Positions 22,481 to 30,041 are shown, counted from the first letter of the stretch. The stretch: DNA of 30,041 bases from Actinomycetota bacterium (GCA_016870855.1 VGAF01000004.1:1-30041); one strand, 5' to 3'. Translations and numbers: made by a program. The notes: generated from the sequence alone by a model not told the origin.

Positions 22481-23290
22481 GTGGCAACTAAGAAAAAGTC
22501 CGCGCGCCCAGCAAAGAAGAGCGCTGCCAGAAAGTCCGGAGCTAAGAAATCGGTAGCACGGAAATCCGGAGCAAAGAAGTCAGTAGCCAAGAAGTCTGGC
22601 GCCAAGAAGCCGGCCAAAAAATCTTCAGCAAGGAAATCAACGGCGAGAAAGTCTTCCGGCGCTAAGCGCCCGATAAAGAAGGCGCTTCCAAAACCTCCAA
22701 AGGGCGTTGATGTTGCAAAGATTGTTATCCCACCAGTTCCTGCTCGTGGCGGAACATCTTCATCGACTCCTACACCGGTAGCTGCAAAGCCTGGCGCGGT
22801 TGCAAGCGCTCCAGCAAAGAAGAACTCCTCAAGCGTTCTATTCCTAGTAATCGCTGGCGTTGTTCTATTAGCAATCTTTGCGCTCTCTAATTCTTCATCT
22901 GATGATGATGCAGCCCCAAAGCCGACTGCTTCCGAATCTGTTAGTGAAGAACCAGCCGAAGAACCATCTGAAGAGCCAGCCGAAGAGCCCTCAGATCTAA
23001 CTTATGAAGCTCCTACTGGTTTTGTAGCAATAAATAATGCAAGCGGTGGCGTAACGCTCCGTTGGAAGGCTCCGGCCGCAACGGAAGGACTCACCGGTTA
23101 CCGAGTCTCAATTTCCTATAACACTGTTGATTTCATCGAAGTAGCTACTGTCTCCGCCGATGAATTCTCAGTAGATGTTGCGAAGATGGGCGATGAGGGC
23201 GGAACCCAGTTCTTCATCCAATCTGTCTACTCAGATGGAACTAAGGCCGATGGCGCAAAGTTTGCGCTAAAAGGTAAGTACGGCAACTAG
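22481..23290 (+). CDS. Membrane protein with histone-H1-like basic tail and Fn3-like domain
   Basis: 269 residues in four parts. Residues 1-68 are a Lys/Ala/Ser-rich tail with repeats of 'KKSGA'/'RKSGA' type, resembling the C-terminal tail of histone H1 and bacterial H1-like proteins. Residues 69-115 are a Pro/Ala/Ser linker. One membrane segment spans about 118-136. An acidic 'EEPSEEPAEEP' spacer (151-171) leads to a C-terminal beta-rich domain (about 174-266) with the Fn3-like pattern 'PTGFVAINNASGGVTLRWKAP'. The basic tail should be cytoplasmic (positive-inside), the Fn3-like domain outside. AAGGAG 5 nt before the GTG start. The stop overlaps that of the convergent acyltransferase. The function is unknown; tethering of nucleic acid or anionic lipid to the membrane is speculative. 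Confidence 0.75.
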   Translation: MATKKKSARPAKKSAARKSGAKKSVARKSGAKKSVAKKSGAKKPAKKSSARKSTARKSSGAKRPIKKALPKPPKGVDVAKIVIPPVPARGGTSSSTPTPVAAKPGAVASAPAKKNSSSVLFLVIAGVVLLAIFALSNSSSDDDAAPKPTASESVSEEPAEEPSEEPAEEPSDLTYEAPTGFVAINNASGGVTLRWKAPAATEGLTGYRVSISYNTVDFIEVATVSADEFSVDVAKMGDEGGTQFFIQSVYSDGTKADGAKFALKGKYGN

Positions 23291-25065
23291 TTTCGTTTAA
23301 GTACTTCAAGTATCGCCGAGACGTATGCATTAACTCCTGGCGGATTAAGGTGTACTCCATCGGATGCGAAGTACTCCGGATGACCTTCTGACAATTTCTG
23401 CCAATCAATCAGGGTTGTATTTGGATATCTTGAACTTACCCGGGAAATGACTTCGTTGTTCTCATCGCGCCAACTCCGTGGCACAGCGGTATTTACGACG
23501 ATGACTCGCGGTTGATCTTTAACAATCTCAAATAGCGCCGTTACATCACTTTCAACAAGTCGGTTGTTGTTTCCGAGATTTAAAACAACTGGTGAGTCGG
23601 CGACAAACTTCTGGTCAGTTCGGGCAACTTCGATCAGCTCACCTATCTGTCTGCCAACCCGGGCATTGATTAACTCAATCCGTTCATATGAAGCGAGCAC
23701 ATTGCGGATACCTAGGATTACTGAATCTCCAGTTACCCATAACCCCGGAGTAGTGGCATCGGTGATTACATCATCTTCGGTGTTAGCTGAGTTGGCCGCA
23801 TCTTGGGCTGCCAATTCCTGCCCTAATAGATCTTGAGCAGCGATCTCGTCGGCTCGCTCAATTGCGTTGATGGAGACCAAAGTTGTAGCAAAAAGTGTTA
23901 CTACTGCCGCAAGCAAGGCTGATAACTTCTGGCGGATTCGGACCGAAGGCGTTCGGTATTTCATTCCCCGGAACCAGAGCTCAAAGTAGCCGCGCCGTAC
24001 TGGCGTTTCGATGTAGCGATAAGAGATATCTGCGAGCGCGAAGACAATTAATACTCTAAGTGAATAGAGCGCCCAATCATCGCCAACAAGGTCAATTGAG
24101 GGCCTAGTTAATTGAAAGACAATCCAGTGCCAGAGATAGATTCCATAAGAACGCTCACCAATCCATAGCGCGGGACGCGTGCTGAGTATGGGAGCGAAGC
24201 GTGATGCGGGATGGATAACAGAAATCAACGTGGCGCATCCAAAAAGCGCGGTTAATGGGAATGCGATGCGATAAAGCGTCGGATCACTCTCATTGATAAA
24301 GAGAAAGGCGCTAAGTAGCCCAAGGAATCCAAAGACTCCAATCAAGTCAACAAAGTCTTGGGCACGCTTTGTGATCTCTTTAGTTAGATTTTGGGGTTTC
24401 CAACTAACCGCTAACGCTGCTCCAAGAAATAATCCAATCGAGTGTGTATCCGTTCCAAAGTAGACGTGGCTCACCGCAGATTCTTTGATATCAATCTGCA
24501 CCGAATAAATAAATAGCGCGATACCGGAAGCGAGCGCAATTGCTAGCGCCACAAAGGAGATGTTCTTCTTCCCGAAATAGCGGAGAACAAATAAAAGAAC
24601 TAACGGCCATGCAAGGTAGAACTGCGCTTCAACAGCGAGCGACCAGGTGTGTTGAAGCAAAGGTGGACGACCGATAACCTCGAAATAATCCTGCTCCCTA
24701 TTTACCAGGGCCCAATTCATAGTTCCGGTAAATACAAAGGGAAGATCATTTAGAAAACGTCGAACAGTTTCTGGTGCATATACGCCGATATAGAGAGTTG
24801 TAAGTACAACCATCGCGATTAGAGCAGGAACAAGTCGACGGATGCGACTCAAGTAAAAGGCGCGCAGGTCGAGGCCGCCAGATTTCTCAATCGAATCGAG
24901 AATCAAACCGGTAATTACATAACCAGAAATTACAAAGAAGAGGTCAACACCGAGAAAGCCGCCAGGAATCCAATCGATACCTAAGTGATAGAGCAGGACA
25001 GCGATTACTGCGACTGCGCGTAATCCGTCGACTGAATGTATGTAGCGATTACTGCTGGTGGACAT
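23287..25065 (-). CDS. Acyltransferase 3 / SGNH-domain membrane protein (OafA-like)
   Basis: About 592 residues. The first 360 or so form an acyltransferase-3 domain with about ten membrane segments, opening with 'YIHSVDGLRAVAVIAVLLYHLG' and 'GGFLGVDLFFVISGYVIT', whose His and Arg/Asp residues are catalytic in OafA-like enzymes. The remainder is a periplasmic SGNH-like hydrolase/transferase domain: 'VTGDSV' (Ser block), 'NLGNNN' (Asn block) and 'DGVHL' (Asp/His block). Such proteins O-acetylate cell-surface glycans. An ATG overlaps the stop of the upstream coiled-coil gene (TGATG), with a GTG one codon earlier as an alternative. The target polysaccharide is unknown. Confidence 0.9.
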   Translation of the reverse strand: MSTSSNRYIHSVDGLRAVAVIAVLLYHLGIDWIPGGFLGVDLFFVISGYVITGLILDSIEKSGGLDLRAFYLSRIRRLVPALIAMVVLTTLYIGVYAPETVRRFLNDLPFVFTGTMNWALVNREQDYFEVIGRPPLLQHTWSLAVEAQFYLAWPLVLLFVLRYFGKKNISFVALAIALASGIALFIYSVQIDIKESAVSHVYFGTDTHSIGLFLGAALAVSWKPQNLTKEITKRAQDFVDLIGVFGFLGLLSAFLFINESDPTLYRIAFPLTALFGCATLISVIHPASRFAPILSTRPALWIGERSYGIYLWHWIVFQLTRPSIDLVGDDWALYSLRVLIVFALADISYRYIETPVRRGYFELWFRGMKYRTPSVRIRQKLSALLAAVVTLFATTLVSINAIERADEIAAQDLLGQELAAQDAANSANTEDDVITDATTPGLWVTGDSVILGIRNVLASYERIELINARVGRQIGELIEVARTDQKFVADSPVVLNLGNNNRLVESDVTALFEIVKDQPRVIVVNTAVPRSWRDENNEVISRVSSRYPNTTLIDWQKLSEGHPEYFASDGVHLNPPGVNAYVSAILEVLKRN

Positions 25066-25904
25066 CACCGACGACGCTTAGATTGAGCTTTCTTGCTCTT
25101 TTTCTGTGCGGCGGATTTTTGGGATGTTTTCTTCTCTGTGGATTTAGCAGCATCGCTCTCTTGAGCAGCCGCGATTCGAGCCGCAACCTTGCTATCGCCG
25201 GTCGGAGTTCCATCGGGGCGGATTGCATCATTAACCTGGCGCTGGAGATCGCTCAAGCGATTAAATGCGCTATCAAGGCGTTGGCGCGATTGATTAATCG
25301 CGTTCTCAGCCGCATCTAGAGATTGCGATTGAATCCGATACAAGCGCTCGGCTTCAGAAATTACTTGGGAGAGCCAGGTGCGATATTCAGTCACTTCAGT
25401 CGTTGCAGTTTGGACTAACCGCTCCGCTTCACGCTTCGCATTACTAGTAACGGTATTTGCTTCACGCTTACGTGCCGAAAGTAAATCTTCACCCTCGCGC
25501 TCTGCGGTTGCAACGATATCTGAGGCATCGGCTTCAGCAGCTTCTATATATTTACGACCACGACTTTCCGCTGCGGCGAGCGTTGACTTAGCTTTTGCTT
25601 CTGCGCTTTCAAGTGCGGCAGCTGCGCTCTTCTTACTCTCATTTAGAACTCGCTCGGCACTTGTATTTGCTTTTGCTTCACGTTGTTGGGCGGTGCGAAT
25701 AATTGACATCGCAGTTTCAGTAGCGAGGATCTCAAACTCTTCTTTAGAGAGTGAAGTAACATCGCGACGCGAGCGCAATTCAGCGAGCTGTGACTCTAAT
25801 TCGCGGATACGCTCAACCGAAGCAGAACCTGTGGTGAGTGGCTTAGCGCTTGGCTCTTCTTCGCCTTTATAGCCAACCCAGGATAAGAAGTTCTTATCTG
25901 CCAT
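25065..25904 (-). CDS. DivIVA-like coiled-coil protein with basic tail
   Basis: About 279 residues, mostly heptad-rich coiled coil (about residues 30-230) with high Ala/Glu/Lys/Arg content, then a basic tail with 'KKSKKAQSKRRR'. Composition and the 'A-A-E-x-x-A' repeats resemble DivIVA/Wag31-like polar scaffold proteins, but the N-terminal DivIVA membrane-binding motif is not obvious; 'NFLSWVGYKGEEEP' replaces it. AGGAG lies 6 nt before ATG 25904; a GTG one codon earlier would be too close. It is translationally coupled to the acyltransferase. A scaffold role in cell envelope synthesis is inferred from the shape and neighbour only. Confidence 0.6.
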   Translation of the reverse strand: MADKNFLSWVGYKGEEEPSAKPLTTGSASVERIRELESQLAELRSRRDVTSLSKEEFEILATETAMSIIRTAQQREAKANTSAERVLNESKKSAAAALESAEAKAKSTLAAAESRGRKYIEAAEADASDIVATAEREGEDLLSARKREANTVTSNAKREAERLVQTATTEVTEYRTWLSQVISEAERLYRIQSQSLDAAENAINQSRQRLDSAFNRLSDLQRQVNDAIRPDGTPTGDSKVAARIAAAQESDAAKSTEKKTSQKSAAQKKSKKAQSKRRR

Positions 25905-26043
25905 CACATGCTCCTAAATCTGTCTATCTCGCTTCTTGCAGGGAGACGCATCTTCCCACGAGAAATGGAGATAGAGAAAGGGGCGATTTGGGCGGAGCGA
26001 ATCACGGGCTCAATGGTGAGCTTGTGTTTTTACTGTATCTAGC

Positions 26044-26127
26044 TGGTGCGGGAGGTGGGACTTGAACCCACACGTCCGAAGACACAGGTTCCTAAGACCT
26101 GCGTGTCTGCCATTTCACCACTCCCGC
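26044..26127 (-). tRNA. tRNA-Leu (TAG anticodon)
   Basis: Minus-strand cloverleaf with acceptor stem GCGGGAG/CTCCCGC, discriminator A and encoded CCA. The anticodon stem CAGGT/ACCTG encloses loop CTTAGGA, anticodon TAG. A variable arm (GTGTCTTCGGACGTG region) marks it as class II, and the T-arm is GGGTTCAAGTCCC. It sits downstream of the sugar permease gene on the same strand. Confidence 0.95.
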
Positions 26128-26189
26128 AAGAGCGAGCGAGAAGAATACCGATAAAGCGCGGATACCTAAAAATCGGTTACAAATCCGTT

Positions 26190-27401
26190 CTAAGTAGCGG
26201 TAGCGCCGCGCCGTGAGAACGCATCGATTGATGCTGACAATAGGAGCACGCCGCCAGTAACCATAAATTTGATGCCAGCTGGATAGCCAAGAAGCGCCAT
26301 ACCGTTATCAATAACAGCAACAACTAGGCCGCCGAGGATGGCATCGCTGACTTTTCCTTTTCCGCCAAAGAGTGATGTACCGCCGATAACTGCAGCGCCA
26401 ACCGCATATAGAAGCGTTGAGCTACCGCCAGTAGTTGGCGAGACTGAGTTAGCGCGTGAAACAAAGATCATGCCGGCAACTGCAGCAAAGCCAGAGCAGA
26501 TCATAAATGCGGAGATTCGCACCATCTTCACATTTATACCGGCGCGACGAGCGGCTTCGGCATTTCCACCGACGGCATATAGATGTAGTCCAAAGGAAGT
26601 GCGCGATAGTACAAAAGTAGCGCCAACTAATAGAACGAGAATTACCGGAACCACAAAAGGAATTCCACGGAGGCTAACTAGATCTGGGTTGTTGCTCCGT
26701 TCAACAGTTAGCGCCAAGGTCGCAAGACATCCGAGGGAGACGAGAATTGCAGTTTTGATCAACCAGAATTTAAAGAGATTATCGACAAGTCCGGCTTTAC
26801 GACGGCGAGCAAATTTCCAGAGCCCAGATAGAACGTAAACGCCCGCGGTAAGAGCGAAGAAGATCCAACTCGCGGTGACTGGGAGGTTCTTATTTTGTAC
26901 TGCAAGTATTGTCGGATCTTCGATGCGAATCGTTCCGCCCTCACTCACAAGAAGTAAGAGAAGTCCTTGGAAAGCTAGGAAGGTCGCAAGGGTCACTACG
27001 AATGAGGGAATTCGAAGTTGCGCAACTAAGTAACCGATGAAAGCGCCTAAGACAACTCCTATTAAGATGCTCGCAGGTAGCGCCAAATACCAGGCATAGT
27101 CCATCTCGGTAATCATGATCACCAAGATCGCGCCACAGACGCCGGCGGCGTAACCAGCAGATAGATCAATCTCACCGAGAAGTAATACGAAGACCAAGCC
27201 CATCGCAATCACAGTTATGGCAGCTGCTTGGGTTAACAAGTTCGCGAAGTTGCCCGGCGTTAAGAAGACGCTGCTCTGTGAGCTAAAAGCGATACAGAGA
27301 ACTAGTAAACCGAGAATTGCAGGGAGAGCGCCGACTTGGCCTGCCTTTACCCGGCTCGCCCAATCCCGGAGTGATTTCTCAATGGTGATCTGTTCGCTCA
27401 T
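26190..27401 (-). CDS. Sugar ABC transporter permease, XylH-like
   Basis: 403 residues, about ten membrane segments, of the ribose/xylose permease family (branched-chain-type BPD_transp_2). 'LGEIDLSAGYAAGVCGA' is the conserved helix, 'AVGGNAEAARRAGINV' is the cytoplasmic EAA-like loop contacting the ATPase and 'GAAVIGGTSLFGGKG' the C-terminal conserved block. It forms the membrane channel for the sugar bound by the upstream lipoprotein. Its ATG overlaps the ATPase stop (ATGA). It is longer than RbsC and similar to XylH-type permeases. The specific sugar (xylose, or another monosaccharide) is inferred from the binding protein. Confidence 0.93.
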   Translation of the reverse strand: MSEQITIEKSLRDWASRVKAGQVGALPAILGLLVLCIAFSSQSSVFLTPGNFANLLTQAAAITVIAMGLVFVLLLGEIDLSAGYAAGVCGAILVIMITEMDYAWYLALPASILIGVVLGAFIGYLVAQLRIPSFVVTLATFLAFQGLLLLLVSEGGTIRIEDPTILAVQNKNLPVTASWIFFALTAGVYVLSGLWKFARRRKAGLVDNLFKFWLIKTAILVSLGCLATLALTVERSNNPDLVSLRGIPFVVPVILVLLVGATFVLSRTSFGLHLYAVGGNAEAARRAGINVKMVRISAFMICSGFAAVAGMIFVSRANSVSPTTGGSSTLLYAVGAAVIGGTSLFGGKGKVSDAILGGLVVAVIDNGMALLGYPAGIKFMVTGGVLLLSASIDAFSRRGATAT

Positions 27402-28156
27402 TTTGTAGTTCCAGAAACTGCTTCTGATTTACCGGTAGTAATTAGTTTTACAACATCACTTGGTGATACCGATTTCTTTTCAACCTGGGCGGCCATAGTG
27501 CCGAGGTACATCGCAGCGATGTTGTCTGCGACTTGGAAGACATCATTTAGATTGTGGCTAATAACGATTACCGCAAGTCCGTTATCAGCTAATTGACGGA
27601 CTAATTTCAAAACCTGTTCGGTCTGGGCGACTCCCAGGGCCGCAGTTGGCTCATCAAGAATTACGACTTTGCTATTCCAGAGAACAGCGCGTGCGATCGC
27701 GACGGTCTGGCGTTGGCCACCGCTAAGTGAGGCAACTTTCTGGCGGATAGATTTCACAGTTCTAACGCTCAGGCCATCAAGCGTTTTCTTAGCGAGGGAT
27801 TCCATATGAGATTCATTTAAAGTTACGCCGCTCTTCTCTTCGCGCCCCAAGAACATGTTATGGACGATATCTAAATTGTCACAGAGCGCAAGATCTTGAT
27901 AGACGATCTCAATTCCAAGTGCGGTCGCATCGCGCGGACCAGCGATAGTTACTTTTTTTCCTTCAAAGAGAAACTCGCCGGTCTCAGGTGTGTAGATGCC
28001 AGCGATACATTTAATTAAAGTGCTTTTACCGGCGCCATTGTCGCCAACGAGCGCAGTTACTTTTCCAGCATAGGCGTGAAAGTTGACATCCTTAAGGACA
28101 TGTACCGGACCGAATGACTTATTTACTTGGCGGAGCGAGAGAATTGGAGTTGCCAT
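27398..28156 (-). CDS. Sugar ABC transporter ATP-binding protein, single-domain XylG/FrcA-like
   Basis: 252 residues, only one nucleotide-binding domain. Walker A 'GDNGAGKST' at residues 38-46, signature 'SLSGGQRQTVAIARA', Walker B 'VVILDEPTAAL' and switch His 'VIVISHNL' are all intact. RbsA and XylG proteins carry two such domains in about 500 residues; this one must act as a homodimer, as does the single-domain FrcA. AGGAGGG (28160-28166) immediately precedes ATG 28156; the longer open frame to 28177 would include that site and is rejected. The stop overlaps the permease start. Confidence 0.93.
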   Translation of the reverse strand: MATPILSLRQVNKSFGPVHVLKDVNFHAYAGKVTALVGDNGAGKSTLIKCIAGIYTPETGEFLFEGKKVTIAGPRDATALGIEIVYQDLALCDNLDIVHNMFLGREEKSGVTLNESHMESLAKKTLDGLSVRTVKSIRQKVASLSGGQRQTVAIARAVLWNSKVVILDEPTAALGVAQTEQVLKLVRQLADNGLAVIVISHNLNDVFQVADNIAAMYLGTMAAQVEKKSVSPSDVVKLITTGKSEAVSGTTK

Positions 28157-28198
28157 TTGCCCTCCTATAGAAACCAAGTCGTTAACTCTAGTTATGGA

Positions 28199-28228
28199 TT
28201 CAGCCCGAGCATTTCTACCCGGGCTGAA
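28199..28228 (-). repeat. Intercistronic hairpin between the binding-protein and ATPase genes
   Basis: TTCAGCCCG (28199-28207) and CGGGCTGAA (28220-28228) form a 9-bp perfect stem with a 12-nt loop in the 111-bp gap. No U-tract follows on the minus strand, so it is more likely a 3'-end stabiliser or partial attenuator that lets the binding protein be made in excess of the transporter, as is common in such operons. Confidence 0.6.
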
Positions 28229-28267
28229 CCGTTACTACTTATTTACCTCTTTAAAGCTTAGAAATCC

Positions 28268-29338
28268 TTAGATTCCGTTAGCTGTGCAGAGGTCTTCGAT
28301 GCCTTCGCAAACTGCTTCACGAGTCTGGAAGCCATCTGCAATTACATCCTTAACGTTTTCCTTGGTGATTGATACCGGAACAAGGAGAACTGATGGAACA
28401 TCGGTTGTGCCGTTGTTCACTGAACCGGTTGCTGTTGATGCAGACTCGCCGTTAAGAAGTGCGATTGCAAGTGCAGCAGCAGCCTCAGCCTCAGCCTTGA
28501 TTGCCTTGTAAACAGTATTTGATAGATCTCCAGTCAAGATTGCGCGGAGACCATCAACGGTTGCATCTTGTCCGGAGACGCAGACCTTTCCGTTGAGACC
28601 GTTCTTCTTTAGCACTGCAACAGCTGCGAGGCCAAGGCCTTCGTTAGCTGAGACGACGGCGTCAAGCTTGCCGCCAGCCTTTGCAAGTTGCTGTTCGAAG
28701 ATTGTTCCACCCTTGACGTTATCCCAGTCTGGAACAGCCTGGTCGTCAACGAGTGTGTAATCGCCTGCATCAATTGATGGACGTAGAACTGAGTCATAAC
28801 CAGCCTTGAACAAGGTTGCATTGTTATCAGTTGGTGAACCATTTAGATAGACGATACGTGCCTTGGTCTTACCTGCGTTATCGAGGCAAGCCTTGATTCC
28901 TTCTCCTTGTAGACGTCCAACAGCTTCGTTATCGAAGGAGACGTAGTAGGAAGCGGAACCATTCAAGGTTAGGCGGTCATAGTCGATTGTTGGAACGCCT
29001 TGTGCGGCTGCCTTATCTTGAACAGCCTTTGCTGACTCTGAGTCAAGGTTTACAAGAATGAGAACCTTGGCACCAGCAGAGAGCATTTGATCAGCGATTG
29101 TCTGGAATGCTTCCTTGTCGCCATTTGCATTCTGGATATCTGCCTTAACTCCAGCAGCATCGAATGCAGCTTGTAGGAAGCCGCGGTCTGCGGTCTCCCA
29201 GCGAGCTGATGAAGCAGCGTCAGGAAGAATTACACCAACGAATCCATTGCCTGATGCATCATCTGACGAACCACAACCGGTAAGAATTAAGGCGAATGCT
29301 GCGATGATCGCAGAAAGCGCCAAACGCGGTTTCTTCAT
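28268..29338 (-). CDS. Sugar ABC transporter substrate-binding lipoprotein, XylF-like
   Basis: 356 residues. A lipoprotein signal with lipobox 'LTGC' (Cys22) is followed by a type I periplasmic-binding fold. 'IDYDRLTLNGSASYYVSFDNEAVGRLQGEG' and 'SPTDNNATLFKAGYDSVLRPSIDAG' closely parallel XylF of the D-xylose transporter, with the 'GQDATVDGLRAIL' ligand-pocket block and 'VYKAIKAEAEAAAALA'. It should be tethered outside the membrane and capture a pentose such as xylose; the exact sugar is not proven by sequence. GAAAGGG lies 8 nt before the ATG. An extensive hairpin leader precedes it. It heads the xylF-xylG-xylH-like unit. Confidence 0.93.
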   Translation of the reverse strand: MKKPRLALSAIIAAFALILTGCGSSDDASGNGFVGVILPDAASSARWETADRGFLQAAFDAAGVKADIQNANGDKEAFQTIADQMLSAGAKVLILVNLDSESAKAVQDKAAAQGVPTIDYDRLTLNGSASYYVSFDNEAVGRLQGEGIKACLDNAGKTKARIVYLNGSPTDNNATLFKAGYDSVLRPSIDAGDYTLVDDQAVPDWDNVKGGTIFEQQLAKAGGKLDAVVSANEGLGLAAVAVLKKNGLNGKVCVSGQDATVDGLRAILTGDLSNTVYKAIKAEAEAAAALAIALLNGESASTATGSVNNGTTDVPSVLLVPVSITKENVKDVIADGFQTREAVCEGIEDLCTANGI

Positions 29339-29350
29339 TAGATAGTTACC

Positions 29351-29360
29351 CTTTCGAAAG
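29351..29360 (-). promoter_or_regulatory. Palindrome overlapping the xylF-like ribosome binding site
   Basis: CTTTCGAAAG is a perfect 10-bp palindrome whose minus-strand half forms part of the GAAAGGG site 8 nt upstream of the ATG at 29338. Folding there would mask the site; equally it could be a protein operator. Confidence 0.4.
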
Positions 29361-29373
29361 TACCTACAGAAAT

Positions 29374-29412
29374 GAGGGCTTTCGCCCTCAACTCGTACAT
29401 TGAGTTGAGGGC
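29374..29412 (-). promoter_or_regulatory. Mutually exclusive hairpins in the xylF-like leader
   Basis: On the minus strand GCCCTCAACTC (29412-29402) pairs over 11 bp with GAGTTGAGGGC (29394-29384). The GAGGGC part of that arm (29384-29389) can instead pair with GCCCTC (29379-29374) across a GAAA loop. The two folds share a segment and cannot coexist, as in attenuators and riboswitch expression platforms. The downstream hairpin has no strong U-tract, so translational control or a repressor site are alternatives. Confidence 0.5.
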
Positions 29413-29555
29413 AAACTACCCTTCAGCAACTCTTATAGGAACCCTAAGGCTCGTTACTTGGAGCGTAGATAAATAACGTTTCGATAAATTCCTAAGGCTT
29501 GGTTGATGCGTGAATCAGTACTCTTAGCAGGGTGTCTTCAGCATCGAGCCCATCA

Positions 29556-30041
29556 ATGAGCCCCAACCCTGACCTCGAATCGGCCAGCCCGGTAACGGCG
29601 CTAGCCGGGGCGGTCCTTAAGGTTGTTTCAGATGCGCTTGCTAGTGGAGCGCTTGTGGGGGATGTCGCGAGATCACTCACCGCAGATCGAGTCCCATTAG
29701 AGCGACCGAAAAATCGCGAACATGGCGATTACGCAACTTCAATCGCGCTAACGCTCGCTAAGAGTGAAGGGAAAGCTCCGCGCGATATCGCACTAGTTAT
29801 TAAGAACGGGTTGGAAAAAGTCAGCGGTGTTGCCAGCGTTGAGATTGCTGGTCCCGGATTTATAAATATAACTCTAGATAAATCGAGTCAAGGCGCAATC
29901 GTCAATCGCATCTTGAGCGAACGAGAGAATTTTGGAAAAGTAAAACTCCTTTCTGGTGTAAAAATTAATTTAGAGTTTATTAGCGCAAATCCAACTGGAC
30001 CGCTCCATCTTGGGCATACCCGTTGGGCCGCGGTTGGTGAT
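29556..30041 (+). CDS. argS: Arginyl-tRNA synthetase (5' part only)
   Basis: The first 162 codons; the gene runs off the right edge. The N-terminal additional domain is followed by 'PKNREHGDYATSIALTLAK' and the class I block 'NLEFISANPTGPLHLGHTR', where HLGH is the ATP-binding HIGH motif, ending in 'WAAVGD'. It charges tRNA-Arg in the cytoplasm. The ATG at 29556 is chosen because the residues before the first conserved block match family length; a TACTCT hexamer at 29518-29523 may be its -10 element. It is divergent from the sugar operon, with about 217 bp between starts. Confidence 0.93.
   Translation, partial: MSPNPDLESASPVTALAGAVLKVVSDALASGALVGDVARSLTADRVPLERPKNREHGDYATSIALTLAKSEGKAPRDIALVIKNGLEKVSGVASVEIAGPGFINITLDKSSQGAIVNRILSERENFGKVKLLSGVKINLEFISANPTGPLHLGHTRWAAVGD

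Noticed and set aside
22375..22617. Minus-strand frame with repeated 'FFAPDF'/'LAPDF' units
   Set aside because: It is the antisense shadow of the Lys/Ser/Gly/Ala repeats of the H1-like tail.
25378..25872. 164-codon plus-strand frame rich in Ala and Ser
   Set aside because: Antisense to the coiled-coil gene; arises from its Ala/Glu/Arg codon use.
26338..26838. 166-codon plus-strand frame
   Set aside because: Antisense to the permease gene, with no start signal and no recognisable domain.
29492..29680. Minus-strand frame opposite the argS start
   Set aside because: Antisense to clear ArgS coding sequence and low-complexity Ser/Ala/Thr content.
1..30041. CRISPR arrays, insertion sequences, prophage or toxin-antitoxin genes
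   Set aside because: No spaced direct-repeat array, transposase, integrase or phage gene is visible; tandem repeats are limited to protein low-complexity regions.

Overview
The window looks like core chromosome of a streamlined, low-to-moderate GC actinobacterium, most likely a freshwater acI-type organism (Nanopelagicales; 'Ca. Planktophila'/'Nanopelagicus' relatives). Supporting signs are a SigR/RsrA-type sigma/anti-sigma pair, Ni-superoxide dismutase with its SodX peptidase, the actinobacterial fused 2-oxoglutarate decarboxylase/dehydrogenase (Kgd), a DUF3039-clpS-(DUF2017)-murI-rph-rdgB gene set, a clade-typical actinorhodopsin, very short intergenic gaps and several apparently leaderless promoters. 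The genus assignment is inference.

Layout. 1-2.6 kb: end of the ECF sigma factor, its anti-sigma factor, a queuosine-precursor transporter, an FlK-like thioesterase, and divergent sodN/sodX. 2.6-7.9 kb (minus): tRNA-His, kgd and, overlapping the kgd stop, a secreted metallopeptidase-like gene split by an in-frame TGA. 8.1-13.4 kb (plus): prfB, ftsE, ftsX, an S41 peptidase, smpB and tmRNA, i.e. translation termination, ribosome rescue and division. 13.4-18.3 kb (minus): a small membrane protein, then the likely operon argF-pntA1-pntA2-pntB-DUF2017. 18.4-22.3 kb: DUF3039-clpS (plus), actinorhodopsin (minus), murI and rph-rdgB (plus). 22.3-25.9 kb: a structured intergenic segment, a membrane protein with a histone-H1-like basic tail and an Fn3-like domain, and (minus) an acyltransferase-SGNH protein behind a coiled-coil protein. 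26.0-29.3 kb (minus): xylFGH-like sugar ABC transporter genes and tRNA-Leu. 29.6 kb to the end: 5' part of argS.

How the parts fit. The rhodopsin pumps protons in light. The proton-translocating transhydrogenase about 1.5 kb away can spend that gradient to make NADPH. The sugar importer feeds central carbon metabolism, in which Kgd acts, and Ni-SOD and the SigR/RsrA pair answer oxidative stress in sunlit water. No defence system, prophage, insertion sequence or CRISPR array is visible, and no gene-free stretch exceeds about 300 bases. The less ordinary signals are the in-frame TGA in the secreted metallopeptidase gene, a set of start codons lying 6 nt after a -10 hexamer (including an interlocked argF/DUF3039 promoter pair), mutually exclusive hairpins in the xylF leader, a nested inverted repeat before the H1-like gene, a rhodopsin with a glycine at the carotenoid-antenna position, and a Ni-SOD with a six-residue propeptide.
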